DNA from: Arachis hypogaea
Taxonomy: Eukaryota > Streptophyta > Magnoliopsida > Fabales > Fabaceae
Length of the DNA stretch: 64,000 nt
Reading direction: 5' to 3'
Assembly (NCBI RefSeq): GCF_003086295.3
Contig: NC_092043.1
Location: forward strand, 47,954,598 to 48,018,597
Position numbers and translations under genes: made by a program. Shown piece by piece: positions 11,950 through 22,229 of the stretch (position 1 is its first letter; every line of letters begins with the position of its first letter). The notes beneath the pieces were generated by a model. The model saw only the letters and a list, made by a program, of their open reading frames with translations, ran no database searches and was not told the DNA's origin.

Positions 11950-13640
11950 GGTAACAGGTGAATTTGGTGTCCAATTTTTGCTTTTCTATCTTAACCCTAT
12001 TAATAAAGAGTAATTGATATAATTTTTTATTTTTAAAAAAATAAAAAAAGTAAATTACCAATTAACTTTTTTTCATTTTTATTACGGTTACTTTTCTATT
12101 TCACGGATAACTTTCGATCATTTCGTCTTTTTTTTTTTGTTCCATTCTCTTCTTTTAGAGTTTTGTCTATTTTTATTAATTTTTTATCTTTCTGTATCTT
12201 TTTCTAATTATTAAATTAATTATGTATTACTTTTTTGTCTTCAAAAAATTGTAAAAAAAAAAAATGACTCATAATTAATTATACCAAATCTCTTCCATTT
12301 TTATGATAATAAGAAAAATAAAGGAAATAGAAGAGTTTGATGTCCAATTTCTGTTTTCTCATCCTAATTCTGTTAATAAAAAAGAGGAGTGCTACACATA
12401 CAAGTCTTTTTGACTTACAAGTCTTACAAGTTACTAGGCCTTTTAATGCGTTATTCAACGTTTCCTGTTTTCAAAGCGCTACACTCATAACGGTCTTCTT
12501 CTTCTTCTTCTCTTCCTCTTCCTCTTCTTCTTCCTCTTCCTCTTCGTTTTTTTTTTCGATTTTCATGATTTCTGAAATCAAGTTTTGAAATCGTTTTGAA
12601 GAAGAAGAAGCAGCAGAAGATGAGGAGAAAGAGAAAGAGTTCTGAATTATGCAACGAATTTTGGGTGTATTTCTTAAATACTTTGGGTGTATTTTTCGTA
12701 ATCCTTTGGGTGTATTTCTGTAATCCTTTTGAAGATAATGGAACTTCAGAAATACACCCAAACGATTACAGAAGTACACCCAAAATGATTACAGAAATAC
12801 ACCCAAAGAATTACAGAAATACACCCAAATGGTTACAGGAATTCACCCAAATGGTTACAGGAATTCACCCAAAGGATTACAGAAAATACACCCAAAGGAT
12901 TTAAAGAAATACACCCAAAATTCGTTAAAATACATCTTATGCATAATTCAGAACTCTTTCTCTTTCTCCTCCTCATCTTCTACTGCTTCTTCTTCTTCAA
13001 AAACGATTTCACCATGAAAAATCGAGAAAAAAAAAAGATAAAACAGAGAGAAAAGAACGTAAATGAAGAAGAAGAGGAAGACGATGAAGAAGAACGTGCA
13101 AAAACGAAAGTAAAGGAGAAGAAGAAGAGTAAGAAGAAGAACGTGCAGGAAGAAGAAGAAGAAGGAGAAAGAGAAGGCAAGAAACGAAAGAAAAGAAAAA
13201 GGAGAAGACGAAGAGGAAGAAGAATGGTTGGAAACGTGTTTGGAGTGTTAGTTTTAATTGAACTTGTAAGGCTTACAAGCCTTAATCGCTTGTATGCGAA
13301 GAATTACTCAATAAAAAATAATTGATATAACTTTTTATTTTGAAAAAAGTCAAAAAATAAAGTAAATTACCAATTAATTTTTTTTATTTTTATTACGGTT
13401 ACTTTTCTATTTTACCTATAATTTTCAATCACTTAATCTTCTTTTTTATTTCATTCTCTTCTCTCATATCTTTGTTTATTTTTATTAATTTTTTTATCTC
13501 TCTGTATCGTTTTTCATTTATTAAATTAATTATGTATTATTTTTATTTTTTTGTCTTAAAAAATTGCAAGAAAAAAAAATTACTTATAATTAACTCTACC
13601 AAAAACTCCATTTCTATGATAACTATAAAAAGAGTGGTTA
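11950..13640. repeat. tandem duplication (~373 bp period), second unit split by an insertion
   Basis: The first unit starts near 11960 (TTGGTGTCCAATTT) and includes ATTACGGTTACTTTTCTATTT. The second starts near 12333 (TTGATGTCCAATTT), is interrupted at 12384, and resumes at 13310 with AATTGATATAACTTTTTATT through about 13640. Removing 12384-13309 and one 9-bp copy restores collinearity with unit one, so the duplication came before the insertion. Confidence 0.7.
12384..13309. mobile_element. Mutator-like non-autonomous element with internal foldback and minisatellite
   Basis: A 926-bp insertion bounded by the identical nonamer AATAAAAAA (12375-12383 and 13310-13318). Imperfect terminal inverted repeats of about 45 bp share CATACAAG and CTTACAAGTT. 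Inside is a second palindrome: 12595-12660 is the inverse of 12935-13005 (AATTCAGAACTCTTTCTC motif). Between its arms are about a dozen copies of an 18-20 bp unit with core ACACCCAAA, in inverse orientation in the left arm (12658-12725) and direct in the right arm (12745-12925). The Ser- or Lys/Glu-rich open frames here are simple-sequence translations, not genes. Confidence 0.75.
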
Positions 13641-14249
13641 TAATTTTTTAATAATTTGTGGTAATATAAAAGATGTTTATTTATATTAGATTAAGGTAGA
13701 GAAAAAAAAAACTGAAAGTAGATAGAGTATATATTTTTTGCCTTCATATAATTTACACAGACAATTAAGAATGAAGCGATTTAAAAAAAAGAGATATACT
13801 TTAAAAAAATAGTTTTAATTTATATAGTTTAATACTAACTACGTATTCTGTGATATATTGTACTCTAATTTGCTATTCAATCTCAACTTTTAACGAACAT
13901 AAATAAAAAATTCATTACATGCATATATACATTTTTTTAAAATGATATTATGAAATAATAAATTAAAATTTTATTTATAATATTATTTAATTGATATATA
14001 TCATTAATCATCTGTTTTGTAACTTTTTTAAATAAATATATTAGTTTTACCGTTGATTTTCATATATCATATATTTAAAGATAAATTAAAAGTGTTTCAT
14101 ACGATATTAATTAGTTAACATTTTTTATTCATAATATCTTTCATTTTGTTAGGTCACATTCTATTTTACATTATTCTTGATTCTATTATTTGACCACAAA
14201 TTAGTCATTTTTTAGTTTTATTTTAAATCTTAATTTAGAATCTTAATTC

Positions 14250-14480
14250 TGTTTTAGGACAATTTACCAAAATAAATAATTTGACTTCCAATTTTATTAT
14301 AATACACATTTTACAAAACGAATACCAAAATACATTTTTTTCATAAACTATATAAACTGCGACAGGAGACCACGGTTTACAAATGAATGTAAACCGCTAC
14401 AGGAGTCTCGCGGTTTCTATAACCTACTTTTACATTTTCCATAACCAAAATACATTCTTCTTCTCCTCCTTATTCTTCTT
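14250..14480. repeat. dispersed-repeat fragment with GC-rich hairpin
   Basis: Within AT-rich DNA (13641-14622, otherwise without a gene) there is a hairpin around 14355-14430: GCGACAGGAGACCACGGTTT faces AAACCGCTACAGGAGTCTCG in near-inverted form. It looks like the terminal part of a larger repeat, with no boundaries seen. Confidence 0.4.
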
Positions 14481-14622
14481 CTTTCTAATTAACGAAAAGA
14501 CCAATTTGTCTTACGTTTTATCTTTCAATGACTAATATGACTAAAAAAATTATTTGAGAACTAATTTAAAAAATCGGTGATCTTTCCAGAATAAATTTGG
14601 CTATTAACCCAATAAAAAAAAA

Positions 14623-16706
14623 GAAAAGCTCTACATCCATGTAAAAATTACATAGATGGGTATCCATGTAACTTTCACTCCACGCCCCACACTACCGCTT
14701 GTTTTACACGTGCCTCTTATAACCTAGATAACGAATTCTTATTTTGCGTTATCAACGTTTCTCAACGTAAACTTTTTCATACAACGTAAACCTCTTTCTC
14801 CTCCTCCTCCTCCAACCTAATTAAATTCGTTGTTCTCCTCTTTCGCGTTTTTCTTCTCTGCATTATGGATCTGGATTGATTCAACGTAATTATCTCTGTC
14901 ATTCATTTTCTTCTTCGTTTTCTTCTTCGGTCTGCACTTTTGAATTGAAACAATAAATGAATCAATTTCAAATCAGTTGAATGAGTGCGATTTTGATGAT
15001 TCTTCTCAAACGCATCAATTTGATGAGGTTTGGATTATTGAATTCTGAATCGAATTTAATGGAATAAAATTTCTAATTTTATTTGAAGTGAATTGAATGG
15101 ACTGAGGTGATCTACATCTGAATTGAATTCAATTGAATTGATAATATATAACTGTGAGTAATTATGAGTGACAGTAATTGTGAGTAACTATGAGTAAATG
15201 TGAGTAACTTTTCGATTCGGTAAGTACTAAAAAGGTGGTTCATCACTTTCATGTTTTCGATTCGGTCCGCAGAAAGGAGTCTAACAAAAATTAGACCAAT
15301 ATATTATGTTTTCTTCCCTAAGCACTATATAATTATTTCACCGTAATTATGATTTTGGTTCACCATAACTAAGATTTCGGTTCACCATTAGTACTGTGTT
15401 CGGTTCACCATGAGTACTGTATTCGGTTCATTCTGCACTATTCAAAACTCTTCTTCCTCACCTTCTATTGCTTCTTCACCATAGAGAGAAGGAGGAAAAG
15501 ACAAAAAAAATACAGCAGTAACAATAACAAAAGAATGAAAATAGGGTTTCAGGGTTTAGGATTTTAGGGTTTAGGCTTTATGGGTTTAGGGTTCAGTGTA
15601 CATGGGTTCAGTGTGTTTCAAACTTTTGGTTCGTCCCGTGTATTAATTTCGGTTCACCGTGTTCATGGTTAAGGGTTTAGGGTTCAGGGTTTTAGGGGTT
15701 TAGGGTTTACGGTAGGGTTTAGGGTTTAGGATTTAGCATTTAGGGTTCAGAGTTCAGTGTTCAAGGGTCGGGTTCAGGATTTAGGGTTTAGCATTCAGGG
15801 TTTAGAGTTCAGAGTTCAGGGTTCGGGTTCGGGTTCAGGGTTTAGGGTTTAGGTTTAGGTTTTAGGGTGTAGGATTTAGAGTTTTAGAGATTTAGGGTTT
15901 ATGGGTTCAGAGTTCAGTGTTCAGGGTTCTAGTTTTAGTGTTTAGGGTTTAGGATTCAATATTTAGGTGTTCATAATTTTTTGGTAAACAGGAGAGCGAT
16001 TTGGATTACTCTTCTGAAACGAATCAAACTGACAAAGTTTGGATTATTCAATTTTGAATCGAATTGAATGGAATGCAGTTGCTAATTTGAATTGAATTAA
16101 ATGGACAGAGGTGTACTGAATTGAATTGAATTGATAATATGTAAATTGCAGATAGAGTTATTTGAATTTGATTTTATATAATGGATTATGTTTCGTTCAC
16201 TCAATACTATACAATTGTATTATTTTCGGTTCACCATGAGTACTATGTTCGGTTCACCATGAGTCTTGTGTTTGGTTCACCATGAGTGCTGTGTTCGGTT
16301 CATTTTGCAGAAAGTTGTTTAAATTTGATTTTATATAATGGATTATATTTCATTCACTCAGTACTATACAATTAACAATTGTATTGTTTTCGGTTCACTA
16401 TGAGTACTGTGTTCGGTTCACCATGAATACTGTGTTCGGTTCATTTTGCACTATTCAAAACTCTTCTTCCTCACCTTCTACTGCTTCTTCACCAGAGAGA
16501 AGGATGAAGAAGAAGACACTTCATGCGTAAACGAGCGTGAAAAGAAGAAGAAGAAGAAGAAGCGCGCGAGAAGAAGAAGAAGCATGGAGGAGAAGAAGCG
16601 TTGGACGATTTTGTGTGTATTGAACACGTGTATTTTAGGTTTTATTTAATGATATTGTATTTTTTTGTGTTGGGCCAACTTGATTACATAATTACATGGA
16701 TGCCCG
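14623..16706. mobile_element. large Mutator-like element with telomere-like array
   Basis: The ends carry inverted CATCCATGTAA motifs (left about 14634, right about 16699) inside A-rich flanks that could be a degenerate 9-bp duplication. The left tip (GAAAAGCTCTACATCC) resembles that of the element at 12384, and both carry the AACTCTT..TCCTCA.CTTCTACTGCTTCTTC block, so they look related. Internally 14985-15520 is repeated in direct orientation at about 15985-16510. Short units with core TTCGGTTCACCATGAGTACTG recur at 15355-15430 and 16225-16445. A degenerate TTTAGGG array lies at 15545-15965. No transposase frame was found. Boundaries are approximate. Confidence 0.6.
15545..15965 (+). repeat. 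degenerate interstitial plant telomere-like array (TTTAGGG)
   Basis: Dozens of perfect or one-off TTTAGGG units (also TTCAGGG, TTTAGAG, TTCGGG) run head to tail. They are broken near 15600-15660 by TTCGGTTCACCGTG-type units. All are in one orientation. The array lies wholly inside the element at 14623-16706. Confidence 0.8.
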
Positions 16707-16899
16707 ATAAAAAAAATATAATGTATTGTCACCAATTTAGAAAATCAATACCTCAATTGAAAAGTTTCTATGTTTAGCAAGAGAGAAACCAAGAGAGCGG
16801 AAGTAATGAGAAAGATGTGAGAGTGAATGATAAACATTTTGATTCAGAAGATAAAAAGTATAAGAGTGAGTTGTTTCATTTTTATGCTATAAAAAGCTA

Positions 16900-17090
16900 A
16901 TTTTGCGTTCACCAAAGTTCAAACTCTTGACCTTATGAATTTGGAACTCTAATACCATGTTCTGAAACCACTCATCCAAAAAGCGTAACCTGATAGGATA
17001 ATGTAACACTAATAATCATATCTCTAATACTTTCTAAATCTTCATTATACACATTGTACGCTTAGGTCATTGGCTCCCTATACTTTCTCT
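16900..17090 (-). repeat. LTR-retrotransposon remnant with PBS-like site
   Basis: Read on the minus strand, the segment contains GAGTGGTTTCAGAACA followed by TGGTATTAGAGTTCC. This resembles an LTR end followed by a primer-binding site complementary to initiator Met-tRNA (canonical TGGTATCAGAGC). The adjacent ATACACATTGTAC...TTGGCTCCCTATAC resembles the right end of the repeat at 21277-21520. No coding part is present. Confidence 0.45.
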
Positions 17091-17317
17091 TTTGTTATAG
17101 AAAATTTTGATAATTTAATTAGATTTGATTAACCGAAAAATTTAGTCATATAATAGTAATGTATAAATATTATAACTATAAATTATTAAATCATACGAAT
17201 ACAAATGAGATAAATATTAAAAAAAAAACTCTATTTATAATTAAGTAAAAAGTAATTTTATGAAATCAATTCTTTTCAATTAATTTTGTGAGGATGAAGC
17301 TGGGAGTGTAATCAGAA

Positions 17318-17580
17318 ATGGCGGTGCCAACATTGAAGTTGAGGTGCTTTCCCACCGCACTCCAATTCCACTCTAACCTTCCTTCATTCTCCACCCTCCC
17401 CCGCCCTCTCCTCTGCCACGCCGCCACCACCGCCAACAGAAACAACAAGAGGAGTAAGAGTAATAATAACACTGCTCCTCCTCCTTCTTCCCCTCTTCCC
17501 AAACCACCAGCTGGATTCGTCGTCGACCAACGCGGCAAGCTTGTCTCCGCTTCCAAGCACCGCCTTGCCACTCTCGTAAC

Positions 17581-17619
<39 letters not shown>

Positions 17620-20171
17620 TGCTTGATGTTAGAATTTTGATTTTTGAGTAAAGCAATAATATAGTCCCAAAGAATGAGGCCATGAAAGTTATTGCACTTG
17701 AAAGGCCTAAACTACCCTATGGTTCCGAAAATAATTGACATAAAGCACTGCCGTTAGTTAAAAACGAAATTGAGATAACGGTTTTGACAAATTTGTGAAA
17801 TGTAGCACATCTTTCAAGTAACTCGGGCTTCTTTAGTTTTTGGCTGCTACACTCTCAGATTTTCAATATTTAAAATTTTTAATGACTAAATTGCTAGTTT
17901 ACATGTGGAATTCTGGTGTAATTGGGAATGTCCAGGGTGCTTGTTGCTGTGTTAATTTGATTGAGTTGGATGGTTACTAAATACTAACTAACAGATTAAA
18001 CTTTTAGCTTTTGAATTCGTTCCTTGTTACCCTGTTCTTCTAAATAAATTTATGCATAATTCATGAGGGAGCATAATAAATATCTAACTATTCATGTGCC
18101 TTTACCTAACCGCAGAAATGGTTCATGACACATAGGAAAATAAAATGAGTGTTTCGAGTTTAAATGATAAATTGTTTTTGTTGTTGTTAAGGTTGATCCG
18201 GCAAACAATCTTCCCTTGGAGTGTGTGGTTAGGAGAGAGTTCACCAGCTCTCAAGGCCACCAGTGCATGCTGCTCTGCCCCGTCGACTTGTCAGTAAACC
18301 ATTTCTATCTTATGCTGTTATACTATTGTGTCTTTGCCTTTATCTTAATATATATTGTTTCGTGATTATGGACTGTGGACTCTGGAATTCTTCACTGCAG
18401 GCCTATCCAAATATTGAGGTGTACTGGTGTTGGGTGGTCCGATGTAAGTTTCGACTCGTTTGTATATTTATTGGTTGCTGACTATTCTTGAATCTTGATT
18501 CAGCACTGAATTTTCTAGATATATTTGTTGGTTCTAGATGTATAGTGTGATCTTGTTTTATTTATATTACTATTACTACCATGAACTAGTTTTGAATAAC
18601 TGATCATCTTAACTAGAAGAAAGTTTTGTTTACTAGTTACATGGAAAAGGCATTTCTTTTCCTTCCCTCGGTGAGGCTCCATTCCATATATCTTGTTTCC
18701 ATGTTTTAGGTCGTTGATGCGGAACTTGAATCTATCATGCCTGCTGCTGCCTATGCACTTGCCAAGATACGCATGTATTTGGTTTACAGTGGGTATGTAT
18801 TCCTTCCCTCATAATTCAGAAAGTCATGGAATTTATTTGATCATTAAATATTTAGGCCTGTCCATCTCAGATACTGTTACACGGCTCGTGGTGGATTTTG
18901 CTACTCAGAAGAGAACATATTTGACTTTCATGCAGGTAAGGAGTAGTGCTTTATTTGCCCTTTACTCACAATATCTAATATCTCTGACACCAGAAGATAT
19001 GATATGCTGCATAACAATTTGAATTTTGAACTACTGCTAAAGTGATAAAATTCTCCCTACTTTGCTTGTTTGTCTCTTGCGCATGGTATTTTGGGGTGAT
19101 GAATTTGTAATATGCTGTATAACTATTTGATTGGACACCCAATATTTAATGGATGATGCTTTTCATTAATTTATTTTGCAGATGGTAAAGAGGCGGATGA
19201 CTCACCAACTGAAGGTGTAGAAATTACACATTTCAGTAAGGTAATACATCAGCTTCTACTGCACAAACATGTGATAGTTTTGTTGTCTCTTTGAAGGTTT
19301 TTATTTTTTGGCATAACAAAGTTTACCAGTTATATTAGTGTATGCTAATTTTTAACAATATTGTTACAGGAAGGGGAACATTACATGATTTATACACCAT
19401 CTGATCCACTTCTTTTTGTTGCTGTCAAGGTAAGTTTCTGCAATCAAGTTCTGGAAGCAGTTATTGCTTCTATTAAACAGTGGCAGACCTGAATTGAACT
19501 GCAAATTTTTCTGTGTTATTCCTTCTATGGTTGGTGGGAAACTTCTGAAATATTAAAGACCATTGCCATGAGAAACTGGGTATTCTGAAGCAAAATATAA
19601 TCAACTTAGCCGTCTTCTTTCTGCAGGATCAAAATGGGATGTTGCAAATTGCTGATGATGTAAGTAGGTGCTCCACACAGAATTCGGACACTTCACTTTC
19701 TCAGCTTCTATATGTTGCTTATAGTTTGGTTTATATTTCCAATAAGAATTTGGAAACAATCTTGTCGAGAACTTAAATGGGTTGTGCTCCTTTCATTCAT
19801 AGCGCGACACATGAGCATTTATAATATGTTAATCTATAAATGGATTGAGCATGACCCACCCTAGTGTTCTAGGAGCATGCAATCTCACACTGCAAATTTA
19901 GCATAATGTCTGCATTATTGCCCAAACAGGGTGACTATGACGGAGCTTGCTAATGTCAACTTGTGTGGACAGGAACTGCTTGAGGATCCAGCTGTCTCTA
20001 GCGCCATAGATGAAGAGACCGAATTCAATACCTTGGTGGTACGTAGTTTCGTTCTTCCAAACTTTCTTAATGTTATCAACTTCATCTCTATTCATTTCTG
20101 TAATTTGTGATGTCATTTATAAGCAGGAGGAAGAAGCTGCACTTCTTGACTCATTGTTGGGTAAAAGATAA
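17318..20171 (+). CDS. chloroplast DUF3727 domain protein
   Basis: Ten exons close in frame to 269 aa: 17318-17575, 18192-18289, 18401-18443, 18710-18792, 18871-18935, 19182-19240, 19370-19429, 19627-19659, 19973-20038 and 20127-20171 (TAA). The first ~50 residues are rich in Ser, Arg, Asn and Pro with few acidic residues, as in a plastid transit peptide. The mature part holds LECVVRREFTSSQGHQCMLL, PIQILRCTGVGWSD, IMPAAAYALAKIRMYLV, YCYTARGGFCYSEE, HYMIYTPSDPLLFVAVK and a C-terminal EEEAALLDSLLGKR. This order fits plant and cyanobacterial proteins annotated DUF3727/DUF1292, whose biochemical role I do not know. Exons as short as 33 and 43 bp are supported by phase and conservation. Intron 1 begins with an ATT microsatellite. 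Confidence 0.85.
17580..17617 (+). repeat. (ATT)n microsatellite
   Basis: About a dozen perfect ATT units begin four bases after the exon 1 donor of the DUF3727 gene, so length changes fall within the intron. Confidence 0.9.
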
Positions 20172-20533
20172 CCAGAAAGTATAGTTTCCTCTGAAATGCC
20201 ACCAAATTCTGCTATTTCTATTTTTCTTTTTTTGTATAGGATCAATTTTGTATTGTGTGTATGCATGTGCTTTTTTATGTCTAGTGCAGTAGTGCTAATG
20301 TTAACATGTAACAATCCTTCCTGAGATTTAGATTTCATTTGATATAAGCTTTAGCGCTTAATGTGATTATTATAAAGAGTGCATGTCATGGAGGCAAGGT
20401 AATATTGGACCATTATTCAAACTTTAACGGCAGAATAAATCGTTGTCAGAGGTGCATCTTCGGCTGCATTAGACAGTGTAGTGATGTTAAAACAAAACTT
20501 AAGAATGTGTTACTTATGCTAAGAGTCTAAGTG

Positions 20534-21135
20534 TGTGTTTGGATTACAGTTTGCAAACAGAGGTTTATATAAAATTAATTTTGTAAAATTGATTTTAATC
20601 AAAAGTGAGTTGGTATTAACCTAGTTTATGTTTGGTAATTTTTATTCAAAATCGATTATAGTAAACTAAATATTGTTTGGATTACATTATTCAAAATCAT
20701 TTTTGGATGGAAAATTACAGAAAAGAACATGAATTTAAATAATTATTTTATGTTATCTTATAATTTTATTTTAAATATTTAAATAAATTTTAATATTTTT
20801 TTAGTACTTTCCGTATTCTTTATTAGTCTAATAGGATTAATAGAATCATAATACAAAATAAAAAAAAATATTCCATACAAAAAAATAATAATAACAGTAC
20901 AAAAACTCATATAAAAAAATAAAAAATTTTATAAAAAATAATAATATACATAAGAGAGTATTAAAAAAAATATTATAGAAAAAACAATAAATATATGAAT
21001 ATGAAGGACATAATTGGCACATAGAATATAAAATTCAATCTAATGTAAAAAGATCAACAGAAAAGCTAGATTAAAGGATAAAAATATTGCCAAATATGAA
21101 GATGAAGCGTTTAACAAACTTAAACGGGAACACAC
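20534..21135. mobile_element. possible hAT-like non-autonomous element
   Basis: About 600 bp starting TGTGTTTGG and ending in the near inverse CGGGAACACAC, flanked by TCTAAGTG (20526-20533) and CCTAAGTG (21136-21143), which match at 7 of 8 bases as an 8-bp duplication would. The interior is AT-rich with internal GTTTGGATTACA repeats at 20538 and 20678. It lies just downstream of the DUF3727 gene. The ends are short, so this is tentative. Confidence 0.4.
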
Positions 21136-21276
21136 CCTAAGTGTTTGTTTGGAGATTATTATTTTTATTTTTTTATTTTTTAATGTGTTTTGGTAAATTT
21201 TTAATAGTAAAAATAAAAACACTAGAAAAATAAAAAATATATATTTTTTAAAAAGTTGTAATTAATGAATTCCGCT

Positions 21277-21520
21277 AGGGAGCCAATGAAGTATTTGTAC
21301 AATGTGTACAATGGATTATTTATTTAGCTCAATATGAGTTAAAAAATGAACATCCAAGGTAAAATACTACTAATTTCTCAAACACAATACACCCATACTA
21401 TCTAGAATAACTATTGGGTACTAGGGATAATAAATATCTAATATCCTACTGAATCGAACATTCCTATATCCTCGTTATACATATTGTACAGATGTTCTAT
21501 TGGTTCCATATACTTCCTCG
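21277..21520. repeat. foldback repeat (~245 bp)
   Basis: The left end (GGGAGCCAATGAAGTATTTG, TGTACAATGTGTAC) and the right end (GTACAGATGTTCTATTGGTT, CCATATACTT) are inverted copies at about 75 per cent by eye. The right end is also similar to 17045-17090. From here to 22229 the DNA is AT-rich with nothing else recognised. Confidence 0.5.
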
Positions 21521-22229
21521 TAATGTATATTTTTTTTAAAAAATTTTTTAAAAAAATATTTTTTATATAATAAATAAACAAAAAAATATTTTTATATTAT
21601 TATATTTAAACATAATTAATAAATAAAAAAAAATTTATATAAAATATTCAAATATAAAATTATTTTTATTTTTACACAAGATTTTTCTAAAAAAAATAAC
21701 TCAAAAATTCTTTTTTAAAAAGTTCACCCATATAAATCCTAAGACCATATTGAGTTAAGCATATAAGTAGGACATTAATTAAATTATTAACTATAAATAA
21801 TTAAAATATGTTTATTCTAGTAAAAATTTATCAACATTTGTTTTTATACGAAAGTAATAGCTAAAAATTATTAAATAATAATTTAATTAAATATATCAAA
21901 TTATTTAATATGTTTAATTATTAATTTTATATAAAGTACGTGAATTTTTATGATATTTTATTATTTCTAACATATTTTAAAAATTTTAAAATGATTTCTA
22001 AAATTTAATTTATATTAATTTTTTACCTAACATAGAAAGTAGTAATTCAATGGATATGCAAGTAAAAAACATGCCAACAACTACCCAAACTACTTTCCGA
22101 AAACGAAAATTACAAAGATGCCCTCAAGGGCATGGCTGAGTGAGAGTGAATGAGGAAGACGTTGATTGCTGAATGCTGTTACACTGAGTGTAAGACCATA
22201 GCTCCATTTCCATGATCTGAACAAAGAAC

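Noticed and set aside
12745..12925. Regular ~18-20 bp repeats resembling a CRISPR array
   Set aside because: Units are contiguous with no unique spacers, occur inverted on the other arm, and lie in a plant transposable element.
12451..13325. Several Ser-, Lys- or Glu-rich open frames on both strands
   Set aside because: They are translations of CTT/GAA simple sequence and of the ACACCCAAA minisatellite inside a mobile element. No protein-like composition or conserved domain.
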